Below the pieces are notes generated by a model that ran no database searches, had not been told where the DNA came from, and worked only from the letters and a program-made list of their open reading frames with translations. From the NCBI GenBank assembly GCA_942492915.1, contig OW818662.1, positions 3,038,001-3,102,000 of the forward strand: a stretch of 64,000 bases of DNA. Reading direction: 5' to 3'. Within the stretch, counting starts at the first letter, position 1, and every line of letters starts with the position of its first letter. The translations under genes were made by a program, and so were the position numbers. The stretch comes from Turneriella sp942492915. Its GTDB lineage: Bacteria > Spirochaetota > Leptospiria > Turneriellales > Turneriellaceae. Positions 33,783 to 42,645 of the stretch are shown one piece after another.

Positions 33783-34382
33783 ATGAAAAAGTTCAGCAAC
33801 ACCCTCGCTTTCGTTGCCGTTCTCGCCCTTACAGCGCAATCTGCTCTGTTCGCGCAGAAAGGCACGGCAAAAGAATCAGCACAACCAGCGGCAACCGTTT
33901 CGACACCGGGCCTGCCGCCCCGCAGCGACAAACCGCAAATGGATGCAACCGCCTTCGGTTGGACAGCCGGGCAGTACGGCAGCGCCGGCTTTCTCGGCGG
34001 TCACCTGCAGATTGGCGTGGCCGACTGGTTAAGACTGCACGGCGGTATCAACGGCTCTCTGCCCGGCGATCAACCCAGCGGCAACTTCGCCACTTCAAAC
34101 TATGCGTTTCTCTGGATGTTCACAGGTGGCCTGATGTTTACGGGCGACTATTACAAAAACCTGGCGCGACCTTATGCCATGCTCGACCTGACGTACCAGT
34201 ACGATGCGCGAGCCAAAGCGGGCGGGCTTAACGGAGGCGTCAGATTCGGCATTGATCTCTACCTGACGCAAGATTGGTCATTCTTCGTCGAAGCCGGCGT
34301 CAATCTGGCTTTCATGCGCGAAGTTAACGCTCCGCAAAATGTCGGCGGCATGGTCGGCACCGGCGTCAGATACTTCTTTTAA
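33783..34382 (+). CDS. Small outer-membrane beta-barrel protein (putative)
   Basis: A 199-residue exported protein with signal peptide MKKFSNTLAFVAVLALTAQSALFAQ-like sequence. A proline-rich stretch (residues 28-48) precedes alternating strands such as GGHLQIGVADWLRLHGGI, FLWMFTGGLMFTGDYY, PYAMLDLTYQYDAR and WSFFVEAGVNLAF, and the protein ends GTGVRYFF with the terminal phenylalanine typical of outer-membrane barrels. Eight strands would fit its size. No family is recognised. It diverges from gltA and its start overlaps a palindrome. Confidence 0.68.
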   Translation: MKKFSNTLAFVAVLALTAQSALFAQKGTAKESAQPAATVSTPGLPPRSDKPQMDATAFGWTAGQYGSAGFLGGHLQIGVADWLRLHGGINGSLPGDQPSGNFATSNYAFLWMFTGGLMFTGDYYKNLARPYAMLDLTYQYDARAKAGGLNGGVRFGIDLYLTQDWSFFVEAGVNLAFMREVNAPQNVGGMVGTGVRYFF

Positions 34383-34402
34383 CAGCTAATATTCTTGCAT
34401 CG

Positions 34403-34427
34403 GTGGCGGCCAATGGGAGGCCGCCAC
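34403..34427. terminator. Probable terminator hairpin
   Basis: GTGGCGGCC at 34403-34411 pairs perfectly with GGCCGCCAC at 34419-34427 around a 7-nt loop. It follows the beta-barrel gene and faces the convergent hemerythrin gene. No T run follows. Confidence 0.65.
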
Positions 34428-34441
34428 AGCAATGATAACTC

Positions 34442-34540
34442 AGTCTGGGCGTTGTCGCGATCTACCTGTCTTTCGTGGCTTCGATGTTCATAGTCTTTAA
34501 GGCAGGCGTGCAGCTGCCGCTCGACAAAATAGTGCGCTGA
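34442..34540 (+). pseudogene. Possible remnant of a membrane protein C-terminus
   Basis: After an in-frame stop, 32 codons read SLGVVAIYLSFVASM then FIVFKAGVQLPLDKIVR and a stop. It has a good hydrophobic helix and basic end but no ATG until midway and no ribosome site. It may be the tail of a lost membrane gene, or chance. Confidence 0.25.
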
Positions 34541-34542
34541 AC

Positions 34543-35673
34543 CTAGACGCGCTGAAAACCGCAGACCTGATTATACAGGTCAATCTGTTTCTTGCGTATT
34601 GTCACTTCGCCGCCGTTTACAAGGTCGCGCACAAACTTCTGAATGTCGTTCAGATGGTTCTTGAACGCCAATGTAATTTTATGGTCTTCAATTGCGATGT
34701 GAGACAAGAGCCATTCGCGCAGATCGTGTACCAGCTTTATTGCCGCCTGCGTGTCACCTTGCCTGAATTCGAGCGCGCGGCGGGCGACGAATTCACGAAA
34801 TGCCTGGTGCTGTTTGAGATGAGGTGCAAGACCCGGAAAACGAAATTTCTCCATGATGCGCTCTTCGGTAGCAAAGTGCTCTTGCGCGTATTGCGTCGCC
34901 TGCTGCACAATGCGCTGAAAGATTTTCTCGCGCGCGCTGCTCGCCATGTTGCGGCTACGGCTCGCCAGGTCGAGCTCGACCACCATATGTATCAGCCACA
35001 GGTGCTGCAGGTCAATGATCGGAATCTGCGTGCTAAGATTGTTCGAGTTCCAGATCTTTATCACGTTACTCGTGATATTCTCATTTACAATCTCATGTAC
35101 TTCATCAGATTCTGAAACGAGTTTGTATACAGCGACCTGGCCCCGGTCAATCGTCAGCGCATGCTTTTCGATCTGGCTTTGAAAGAATTGCTTCAAATTA
35201 GCCCCGTTTTCTTGATAGTAGGCGGCGTAGTGCTTGTCGTCTTTCAGAATATGCATAGTCAGCCAGTCTTTTAGAAACGAGACGAGCGCCTTCAGCGAAT
35301 CGTGCTTGCCGTTCATGAGCTCATTGGCGCGCTCAGACAAAAACTGCACAAAATGCCTGTGCTTCTCGCCATGTTCCATGCGATCGGGAATGTCAAAGGC
35401 CAGAAACAGATCTTCTTCGAGGCTGAAATGTTCGCTGGCAAAGCTGAGCAAATCGCCCATGAGCTTGCGTATTTTTTCAACCGGGAACGCGCCACCTCTA
35501 GCGGCGCCCTGATTCGCATTCTCGAGCTCCATGATAAGATAGACCAGCCAGATATGTTGCAGGTCAATAACCGGAATATCGAGCTTGAGTTCGTTCTTGT
35601 TCCAGAAGCCCGTTAAACTGTTCTGAAATTCAGCGCCTATGCCGAGCGCGTCGAGTGTCGCGGATGAGCCCAT
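34543..35673 (-). CDS. Tandem hemerythrin-domain protein
   Basis: Cytoplasmic protein of 376 residues with two bacteriohemerythrin-like domains that bind O2 or related ligands at a di-iron site. Domain 1 (about residues 25-170) has IPVIDLQHIWLVYLIMELE, HFSLEEDLFLAF, HRHFVQFL and MHILKDDKHY. Domain 2 (about 205-345) has IPIIDLQHLWLIHMVVELD, HFATEERIMEKF, HLKQHQAFREFV and SHIAIEDHKI (in parts), giving the seven-ligand pattern twice. No sensory or enzymatic domain is attached. It diverges from a hypothetical gene, with an ACCCCCT-N4-AGGGGGT palindrome between them, and lies close to a desulfoferrodoxin-like lipoprotein. Confidence 0.9.
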   Translation of the reverse strand: MGSSATLDALGIGAEFQNSLTGFWNKNELKLDIPVIDLQHIWLVYLIMELENANQGAARGGAFPVEKIRKLMGDLLSFASEHFSLEEDLFLAFDIPDRMEHGEKHRHFVQFLSERANELMNGKHDSLKALVSFLKDWLTMHILKDDKHYAAYYQENGANLKQFFQSQIEKHALTIDRGQVAVYKLVSESDEVHEIVNENITSNVIKIWNSNNLSTQIPIIDLQHLWLIHMVVELDLASRSRNMASSAREKIFQRIVQQATQYAQEHFATEERIMEKFRFPGLAPHLKQHQAFREFVARRALEFRQGDTQAAIKLVHDLREWLLSHIAIEDHKITLAFKNHLNDIQKFVRDLVNGGEVTIRKKQIDLYNQVCGFQRV

Positions 35674-35744
35674 GTTTCAACCGAAAGAGGCAGACAAGAA
35701 GTCCAGCATAAACATGATTAATCTATCCCTTATTCTTGTATTGT

Positions 35745-35762
35745 ACCCCCTAAACAGGGGGT
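35745..35762. promoter_or_regulatory. ACCCCCT-N4-AGGGGGT palindrome, copy 1
   Basis: ACCCCCTAAACAGGGGGT lies between the divergent hemerythrin gene and the 35840 gene. On the minus strand TACAAT, a -10-like box, adjoins it (GGGGGTACAAT), so it could act as an operator. As RNA it would form a 7-bp stem with an AAAC loop. Confidence 0.7.
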
Positions 35763-35839
35763 CTTGCCGGGGCAATACCGCTCGCTCTGCTCGGTTGCGC
35801 CCGAATCGCTGCAATGTGGAAATTTCATTTTTTCGCATC

Positions 35840-36208
35840 ATGGACGAAGCACAGGTCGTCAAAGTTGGTCGCACCCTGTATGAAATACTCGGAGGCCAGG
35901 TATTGGCAGAAGCTGAACAAACATTACCTTGGCGGCGCGACGAAAACGCAGGCACATCGGCAGTTTATCAAATCATGCATGGTTATCATATCATGCGCGA
36001 AGGCCAGGGTATTTCCATAACAATTACTGAGAACTGGGCCGAGACGCATGCAGACGATCGTCTCATCGCCTCTGCTTTTTCCGTAAAAGCGTGCGATGGT
36101 ATCGACCTGCACGTTTCTTATAAGAATGGCCGCCTGAGCTGCAAATTCTCGGGCACAAAAGACGCAGAGGCGCTTTGCGCCGAGAGCCTTCACAAACTAG
36201 GGGCCTGA
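35840..36208 (+). CDS. Hypothetical cytoplasmic protein
   Basis: A 122-residue protein without signal peptide or membrane segment, starting MDEAQVVKVGRTLYEILGG. It is a mixed alpha/beta sequence with Trp in WRRDENAG and a beta-rich second half (ISITITENWAETHADDRLIASAF). No catalytic motif is recognised. The ATG at 35840 is preferred because upstream in-frame codons show no plausible start with a ribosome site. It shares its upstream region, including the palindrome at 35745, with the tandem hemerythrin gene. Confidence 0.6.
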   Translation: MDEAQVVKVGRTLYEILGGQVLAEAEQTLPWRRDENAGTSAVYQIMHGYHIMREGQGISITITENWAETHADDRLIASAFSVKACDGIDLHVSYKNGRLSCKFSGTKDAEALCAESLHKLGA

Positions 36209-36228
36209 AATAAATCTGGTGTACTGAA

Positions 36229-36633
36229 CTATTCAGTTACCGAAATATTCTTTTTCCACATGCCATGCAGATTGCACTTGGCAATCACCGTAGCGCCGGC
36301 AATCTTCGAAATGGGGATAGACAACGTCGCGTGAGCCTTTTCGCCGCGTTTGAAAGTCTTCGCCATAAGTTCTCGCTGCGCCGCGTCGTGCACCAGAATG
36401 ACTTCTGTATAATGCCCCATCTCCGCAACAAAGGATACATCCACCTCGATCTTGCCGCCATTCACTTTCACCTGCGGGTCATGGTCTTTGGCAAAATCTT
36501 TCCAGCGGCCAGGATCTTCTTTGGTAAAATAGACCTGGCTGCGCAGGCGCTCGACCTCGGCAGATTCGGTTGCGGGTTGGCCGCATGCAGCGCACAAGGC
36601 AAGTAACAGTGAGTACAAGAGCGCACGGAGCAT
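36229..36633 (-). CDS. Desulfoferrodoxin/superoxide reductase-like lipoprotein
   Basis: A 134-residue predicted lipoprotein (LLLALCAACGQ lipobox; Cys17). The mature domain ends VIAKCNLHGMWKKNISV, the CNxHGxW signature that binds the catalytic iron of superoxide reductases. WKDFAKDHDPQV and EVDVSFVAEMGHYTEVILV align with the upstream strand and histidine regions. One of the four expected histidine ligands (the HP of the usual HPxxxxH element) is replaced by AE, so activity is uncertain. Periplasmic, membrane-attached placement is unusual. It diverges from the first giant lipoprotein gene with a palindrome between them. The ATG at 36633 is chosen for the signal peptide. Confidence 0.7.
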   Translation of the reverse strand: MLRALLYSLLLALCAACGQPATESAEVERLRSQVYFTKEDPGRWKDFAKDHDPQVKVNGGKIEVDVSFVAEMGHYTEVILVHDAAQRELMAKTFKRGEKAHATLSIPISKIAGATVIAKCNLHGMWKKNISVTE

Positions 36634-36684
36634 GGGATATGTTTGCAGATCATCGCAGAAAGTAAAACGACAAAGATTTGATAC

Positions 36685-36702
36685 ACCCCCTGAATAGGGG
36701 GT
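36685..36702. promoter_or_regulatory. ACCCCCT-N4-AGGGGGT palindrome, copy 2
   Basis: ACCCCCTGAATAGGGGGT lies between the divergent desulfoferrodoxin-like gene and the first giant lipoprotein gene, 24 bp before the latter's ATG. The arms are identical to those of copies 1 and 3; the centre differs. Confidence 0.7.
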
Positions 36703-36726
36703 GGGAATTTTATTTATCGGTTGCCG

Positions 36727-39700
36727 ATGCAAGAACCTGATCGTCTCAAGACCGTGCGCTCGCGCCCATTGCCACTTGTATTGTTTCCTGTAGTGCTGCT
36801 TGCTGCTTCTTCCTGTGCGAAGATTGAAGAACTTGGCAGCCGTTTTTTCGCAAAATCGGGCACTGCGACGGTAAAGGGCTCGGTTTCAGGCATGAGCGGC
36901 TCTGGCCTCATCATCAGCGTGAATGGGCAGTTGCAGTCTGTGTCGGGAGCGAATGTGCAGTTCGCCTCGTCAATCAAGAACGGCGAACCATACACTCTTG
37001 CCGTGGCCGTACAACCCTCGCTGCCAGCGCAAGTTTGCATCTTCACTTCGCCCACAACGGGTGTGGCGTCTGACGGCGCGATTATATTTGCCCTTCAATG
37101 CAACGCGCCGCCCGCATGGGGAATTCAAGGCACTACGACGGGCTACGCTGGCAGCGGGTTGCAGGTGCAACTCAACGGCGGTGAAATCGTTACTGTCACT
37201 GGATCGAGTTTCAGTTTTGCGACGAATATTTCAGATACACAGCCTTACAACGTCCAGGTGAAAACACAGCCGACCGGTCCCGCGCAAATCTGCACAGCAC
37301 AACGCAATGTGGGTGTCGTCACCGGCGCTAATGTCACTGACATCTCGATTAACTGCTCAACCGTCACGTTTAGCGTCGGTGGTTTTGTCACCGGCCTTGC
37401 AAGCGGTGCTTCGGTAACTGTTCAGGTCAATGGCACGCAGAGCACATCGAGATCGGTAGACGGATTTTTCACTTTCATGAATAAGTTGGCCGACCAAACA
37501 GCATTTGACGTCGTTGTACAGACACAACCAACAGGGCAAACATGCTCCGTAAGTCGGGGATCAGGCATTGTCGACGGCCCGGGTTCATACGCAGCACTCA
37601 TTCAGTGCAGCAGCACGACGCATACTATATCTGGCACTATCTCAGGACTCTCGGGTGGTTACACCACCCTCGTTTCTTCGGGGGGTGAATACTTGCCGGT
37701 TACCGCCAACGGAGCCTTTAGTTTCACGAAAAATTTCGCCCTGAATTCCGATTACGTGATCGAGGTATTTAGAAATCCTGCTGCGCCTGCGCAAACCTGC
37801 ACGGTGGCCAACGCTACCGGAACGATTACGGCGAATGTGACGAACGTGGCTGTCAGTTGCACCACGACCGGCTACAGCATCGGCGGCACGAGTACCATTA
37901 GCGGATTGACATCCGCAGGCCTGGTGTTGCGACTCAACGGTTCATCGGACGTCGCTGTCGCAGCGAATTCAACTTCGTTTAACTTTAACGAGACCATCGC
38001 TTCTGGAAGCAGCTACAGCGTGGCGATTGCCTCGCAGCCGACCGGGCAAAAATGCACCTTGTCGAATGCCAGTGGCACAGCCGGTGCGACGGTCACGAAT
38101 GTGACGGTGAATTGTGTCAACGGGTACACCGTCGGCGGCACGGTGACGGGTTATACTGGTAGCAACCTCGTTCTGCGCAATACGATCAACGGCACGCCGT
38201 TGGATCTCGTCATTTCTTCGAACACCGCCTTCACCTTTCCCGACTTGCTCGTTGCGGGTGACACGTATTCGGTCGCAGTGGCAAACTTTCCCGAAACGCC
38301 GTACCAGAATTGCACGATCGCCAATGCTGCGGGCACGATTGCCGCCGCCAATATCACGAATGTCAACATCACATGCACCAACGTGACCCTCGCCTTTACG
38401 GCAGTGTCTTCTACACCTTCAGAGGCCGCGGGGGCACACGGCATCGCACTGAGCCTCGTGGGCACAACCCCGCGCGCGGGCAGCGTGCAGGTCACGATTA
38501 CCGGGGGTTCGGCGACCGATACGCTCGACTACACCCTCGCTTCGACGACCATCAGCTGGGCAGCGCTCGCCACACCGGGCAATGTCGTCGCCAACATTAT
38601 CGACGACGCTTTTAATGAGGGAAATGAGACTCTTCAGATATCGCTCTCAAACCCGGTGGGGATTACCCTCGGGGCGCAGACCACGCATACTGTCACCATC
38701 ACCGATAATGACGCAGCTTCAGCTGTCGGTGCCGTCATCGCGACTGCAGAATATTACGATGCGGACCGCAACGGTAAGATTGATCACGTTAAGGTTACCT
38801 TCGACAAGGATGTGAAAGACTCGTCGCAGGTGGGGTGGGTCAATGCGACGACGAACATTGGCGTCTCTAGCCAGTGGCTGATCGCCGGTTACAGCGGGGT
38901 GCAATTTGTGCCTCAGGTCTGTATCGATCGTTCTGTACCCGCGAACGGCAACTGCACCGACGGTGGGGATATAACTGACGTTGTGGATAATTCCGTCATT
39001 TGGCTAAAATTTACCGAAGGTTCGACGTACGATACCGGAGCTACACCCGACCTCACAGGCGTCGACTTGACTCTTAAGACCGTCGCCACGAGCCCCAATG
39101 ACTGTTACATCTATACATCCGGCGCAACATGCCAGACCGCGACGTCGGCAGATTTTGCTACAGGGGCTGTCGCCGAGGCCGACAAAGCCGAGCCGATTCT
39201 CGTCGCCGCATGGTCAGATCCAATCATCGACGCTTGGCAGCTGCGGCTGCAGTTTTCTGAGGCGGCCGACACGACAAACAATGCCGCGTGCGGCACGGCA
39301 ATTGTGAACACCGATTTCACGTATAACAACACAAGTGGAGCAGGAGCTTCATCTCTGCGCACCGACTTTGCAGATAGCAACGGCTGCGATCTTACGAGCG
39401 GGAACTACTCCATTATTCCGCGCGTGGATAGCCGGTTCGTCTATGGGGATCTTAACTCCGACACGGTGACTATTGCGGCGGCGAAGTTCTATGACACTTT
39501 GGGTAACGCGAGTATCGCAACGACAAAGACGGTCACCTATGATCCGAACCTAGAACTCTACTACCCTATGGATGCGGCGGTGGGAGACACAAATTCAATT
39601 GTGAAAGATGTTTCGGGTAAGGGTCGTGATGGCACCACGAGCGGTGGACCCGTACTTGCGAAAGACATGGCAGAGCAAGCGAACCAGGCATATAAGCTTG

Positions 39701-42225
39701 ATGGAGTCGACGATGTTATCACAGTTTCGGGTTACAGAGGGGTAACCGGCACAGCATCGCGAACCGTAACTGCTTGGATTCGACCGGATGATAGGGTCAA
39801 TAATTGCTGCCGCTTTGCCATTTTTGATGCCTATAGTGCGACATCGGGGCAAAGATGGCTTTTCTATTTAGCCCCTCATACGCAAGAACTGTTAATTAAT
39901 AACCATAACGGCGACAACGCGGTTAGAGACAAGCCGTGGGGTACAGGCTGGCACCATGCCGCAGTGACGTATGATTCCATTGATGGCAATAACATCACCA
40001 ATGCGAAACTCTATGTTGACGGCGTGCTCATGAGTACAGTCGGAGGCACAAGCCGGGTTATCAACACTAACCCGACGAGTGACATTACGCTTGGGCGTCA
40101 ATCTACATTATATACAAAAGGCAATCTCGATGAAGTGCGCTATTACTCCCGCGCGCTCTCTGCCGCCGAAATCAAGAAGCTGGCCGTGAAGGTGCCGGGG
40201 GGATTAGTGGCACAATGGCCTCTGGATAATGATTCGGCAGATATTGCGGGTAATGGTGCAGATGGCACGCCTTCCGTCGCGCCCACAGCATCGACCGATC
40301 GCTACTCAACCGCGAACGGCTCGGTCACATTCGATGGTTCAACGCAGGCGCTAGATGTGCCAGTCGCACGTATGCCGTCAGGCGCAAGTTCCAGGTCGGT
40401 GTGCGCATGGTTGTATCCCACGAGCCATCCCAATGGCTGGAATGTGGCTGTCACGTTTGGGAGCGCTTCGAATGGTGACGGTAACGGATTGCAAGTTCTG
40501 AGTTCGGGCACGTTACAGTGGTTTGGCTGGAACGACAATGTTGACGGAAATATCGTAACTCTAAATGCCTGGAAACATGTCTGTGGAACCTATGACGGCA
40601 CCACTGCCATCATTTATGAAAATGGCACGCTCATCAACTCAGCCACGAAGTCTTGGACTACCGGGACGACAGCTGCCTATATCGGCAGGGCGTTGAACGC
40701 TGGTAATCGCTGGAACGGTCGCGTTGACGACGTGCGCGTCTATAGCCGCGCGCTCACCGCCGGTGAAGTCAAAGCGCTCGCCGCCGAGCTCGACCGCGGG
40801 CTGGTGGCGTATTATCCGCTCGATGAGACCACCAGCGCAACGGTAGCCGACTATAGCGGCAGCGGATTTACGCTGACCGGCTCCGGTGCTGCGGGCGCGC
40901 AAAACACTCCGCAATCGACCAGCGACCGCTTTGGCATATCGGCTGGCGCCATGAATTTCGACGGCACCGACGACATGCTCTCGGGCAGTGCGGCGTCGAT
41001 CTTGCCTTCAGGGTCTGCAACGCGTACAGGCTGTGCCTGGGGTTTAACCACGGTCGACCCCGGCAATGGCAATGCGCAGGGTCTCATGGGCTATGGCACC
41101 AACAGCGCGAACCAGACATTCGGAGTCTACCCCTTCCACAGTACCACCGATACTTTTATGTTGGGAGCCTATACAAGCTCGTCGACATTTTTTTACGCGC
41201 TGTTGCCTGGCAGCGGGTGGCCCTTGAATCAATGGGCGCATTATTGCATCATCGTAACCGGTGCCACGGCGGTTGAGTATTATATGAACGGCATTAAGAT
41301 CAACCAATCCGGTACATTTGGTTCGCCCAGTATTAATACTGTCTTGTCGCTCTTACGTATCGGTACCTCGATTAGCGGCGCCAGCAGGTTCACAGGAAAA
41401 ATCGATGACGTGCGTGTCTACGACCGCGCACTTTCGCTCGCCGAAATCCGCGAGCTCTCGGGGTTTTCACCGGGGCAGATCGACAATAACACGCTGTGGC
41501 TCGATGCCGGGCGCGGAGTGTTCAACAATGCCGGCACGGCCCTCGCGACAAATACGCAATCGGTGCAGCAGTGGAACGACGTGAGTGTCACTAACGGCAC
41601 GTCTAATGCGAAGAATGTTTCTCAGGCCACGAGCGGTCAACGGCCAAGCTGGCAATCGAACGTCATCAACGGCCAACCCGTTCTCCGCCTGGACGGCGTA
41701 GACGATCAGCTTGAACTTGCCTCGCTTCTCGGTTCTGATATGTTTGCAGCCGACGAAGCAAATTTTTTCGTAGTTCAAAGACAGAGCGCCACGAAAGATC
41801 TTAATGCGACTTTTTACTGGTCGGCAAGCGCTTCAAACAGGGTCGTATTGCACCTTTCTCAAAGCGATTCGCTCGTATTCGATTTTCCATCCACCGGAGG
41901 CACTGGCAGGTTGACCGTTGCGCAACCCACAGGCTGGGATGACGCCTTTCACATTACGGAAGCCTTTCGCGCAACTACGCAGGCCGTGGAACTCAAGGTC
42001 GACAGCACGCTCGTTGGTTCGGGCACTCGCTCAGGAACGCTAGGTACGGGTAGCACGACCACGCTTTACATTGGTGCATCGAGCGGTGGCTCTTATAATT
42101 TTCAGGGTGATATCGCAGAAATTATGGTCTATAAGCGCGGGCTCACGTCAAGCGAGCGCGAGAAGATTACCTGCTACCTGAGCAAGAAGTATGCGATTGC
42201 GGTGTCGGGTTTGGTTTGTGAGTAG
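36727..42225 (+). CDS. Giant surface lipoprotein with cysteine repeats, Calx-beta-like and LamG-like domains (copy 1)
   Basis: About 1,832 residues. The lipobox LLAASSC places the lipidated cysteine near residue 30, followed by AKIEELGSRFF. Six repeats of about 80 residues (about 48-555) follow the pattern G-x-V-x-G-L-x-G-SGL-x-L-x-L-NG ... QPxGxxC ... VTNVxVxC, each with a cysteine pair. A Calx-beta-like domain (about 560-665; VANIIDDAFNEGNETLQISL) and a calcium-binding-like segment (EYYDADRNGKIDHVKVTFDKDV) come next. Three LamG-like domains follow, beginning with ELYYPMD, LVAQWPLD and LVAYYPLD and ending in DEVRYYSRALS-type motifs. A fourth, divergent one closes the protein (YAIAVSGLVCE). 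It is probably an outer-membrane adhesin; no catalytic site is seen. Confidence 0.88.
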   Translation: MQEPDRLKTVRSRPLPLVLFPVVLLAASSCAKIEELGSRFFAKSGTATVKGSVSGMSGSGLIISVNGQLQSVSGANVQFASSIKNGEPYTLAVAVQPSLPAQVCIFTSPTTGVASDGAIIFALQCNAPPAWGIQGTTTGYAGSGLQVQLNGGEIVTVTGSSFSFATNISDTQPYNVQVKTQPTGPAQICTAQRNVGVVTGANVTDISINCSTVTFSVGGFVTGLASGASVTVQVNGTQSTSRSVDGFFTFMNKLADQTAFDVVVQTQPTGQTCSVSRGSGIVDGPGSYAALIQCSSTTHTISGTISGLSGGYTTLVSSGGEYLPVTANGAFSFTKNFALNSDYVIEVFRNPAAPAQTCTVANATGTITANVTNVAVSCTTTGYSIGGTSTISGLTSAGLVLRLNGSSDVAVAANSTSFNFNETIASGSSYSVAIASQPTGQKCTLSNASGTAGATVTNVTVNCVNGYTVGGTVTGYTGSNLVLRNTINGTPLDLVISSNTAFTFPDLLVAGDTYSVAVANFPETPYQNCTIANAAGTIAAANITNVNITCTNVTLAFTAVSSTPSEAAGAHGIALSLVGTTPRAGSVQVTITGGSATDTLDYTLASTTISWAALATPGNVVANIIDDAFNEGNETLQISLSNPVGITLGAQTTHTVTITDNDAASAVGAVIATAEYYDADRNGKIDHVKVTFDKDVKDSSQVGWVNATTNIGVSSQWLIAGYSGVQFVPQVCIDRSVPANGNCTDGGDITDVVDNSVIWLKFTEGSTYDTGATPDLTGVDLTLKTVATSPNDCYIYTSGATCQTATSADFATGAVAEADKAEPILVAAWSDPIIDAWQLRLQFSEAADTTNNAACGTAIVNTDFTYNNTSGAGASSLRTDFADSNGCDLTSGNYSIIPRVDSRFVYGDLNSDTVTIAAAKFYDTLGNASIATTKTVTYDPNLELYYPMDAAVGDTNSIVKDVSGKGRDGTTSGGPVLAKDMAEQANQAYKLDGVDDVITVSGYRGVTGTASRTVTAWIRPDDRVNNCCRFAIFDAYSATSGQRWLFYLAPHTQELLINNHNGDNAVRDKPWGTGWHHAAVTYDSIDGNNITNAKLYVDGVLMSTVGGTSRVINTNPTSDITLGRQSTLYTKGNLDEVRYYSRALSAAEIKKLAVKVPGGLVAQWPLDNDSADIAGNGADGTPSVAPTASTDRYSTANGSVTFDGSTQALDVPVARMPSGASSRSVCAWLYPTSHPNGWNVAVTFGSASNGDGNGLQVLSSGTLQWFGWNDNVDGNIVTLNAWKHVCGTYDGTTAIIYENGTLINSATKSWTTGTTAAYIGRALNAGNRWNGRVDDVRVYSRALTAGEVKALAAELDRGLVAYYPLDETTSATVADYSGSGFTLTGSGAAGAQNTPQSTSDRFGISAGAMNFDGTDDMLSGSAASILPSGSATRTGCAWGLTTVDPGNGNAQGLMGYGTNSANQTFGVYPFHSTTDTFMLGAYTSSSTFFYALLPGSGWPLNQWAHYCIIVTGATAVEYYMNGIKINQSGTFGSPSINTVLSLLRIGTSISGASRFTGKIDDVRVYDRALSLAEIRELSGFSPGQIDNNTLWLDAGRGVFNNAGTALATNTQSVQQWNDVSVTNGTSNAKNVSQATSGQRPSWQSNVINGQPVLRLDGVDDQLELASLLGSDMFAADEANFFVVQRQSATKDLNATFYWSASASNRVVLHLSQSDSLVFDFPSTGGTGRLTVAQPTGWDDAFHITEAFRATTQAVELKVDSTLVGSGTRSGTLGTGSTTTLYIGASSGGSYNFQGDIAEIMVYKRGLTSSEREKITCYLSKKYAIAVSGLVCE

Positions 42226-42397
42226 GCGCGGCACGCCCGTCGCCGCGCTCGTGCCCCTCGACCAGGTTGAAGGGAGCGACCGAGAGACGCAGCGGCAGTT
42301 GCTTGCCACTCAGGGAAAAATCGAGTTGCCAGCGATAAAACTGGAGCCCGCGCATTGCCAAAAATTAAGATTACCGGACGGCAGGCGAGTGCGATGA
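42218..42397 (+). pseudogene. Remnant of a Phd/YefM-type antitoxin
   Basis: Directly overlapping the stop of the first giant gene, 59 codons read VSRRGTPVAALVPLDQVEG then SDRETQRQLLATQG and on to a stop at 42395. RRGxPVAxLVPL is the C-terminal signature of Phd/YefM antitoxins. The DNA-binding N-terminus is absent, so it is not functional. A PIN-toxin remnant follows. Confidence 0.55.
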
Positions 42398-42431
42398 TTT
42401 TCGAAGACCGTCGCTGACATGCTCTATTAGG

Positions 42432-42509
42432 GTGTTTATCTGCTCCGATGCTCAGCTCATGCGCGCGGCAGAACGTATGGGCTTTGATATTTTTGATCCG
42501 GTGGTCTGA
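42432..42509 (+). pseudogene. Remnant of a PIN-domain (VapC-like) toxin
   Basis: Twenty-five codons read VFICSDAQLMRAAERMGFDI then FDPVV and a stop. This matches the C-terminal end of PIN-domain toxins (F-x-T-x-D-x-x-L-x-x-A-A-x-x-x-G). The rest of the domain, including the acidic catalytic residues, is gone. Its place after the antitoxin remnant fits a decayed vapBC-type pair. Confidence 0.5.
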
Positions 42510-42570
42510 TCGCGTCGGGCCCATCTCAAGAGTACACCAGAGACCAAAAGCGCAGCACTCAAGCCACGTT

Positions 42571-42588
42571 ACCCCCTAAACAGGGGGT
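42571..42588. promoter_or_regulatory. ACCCCCT-N4-AGGGGGT palindrome, copy 3
   Basis: ACCCCCTAAACAGGGGGT, identical over 18 bp to copy 1, lies 57 bp upstream of the ATG of the second giant lipoprotein. The flanking sequences of the copies are unrelated, so the site itself is conserved. Confidence 0.7.
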
Positions 42589-42645
42589 CGGCGCGACAAA
42601 TTCACAGTTGCCATTCTGTGAACCGACGCGTCACATTGCCTACGC

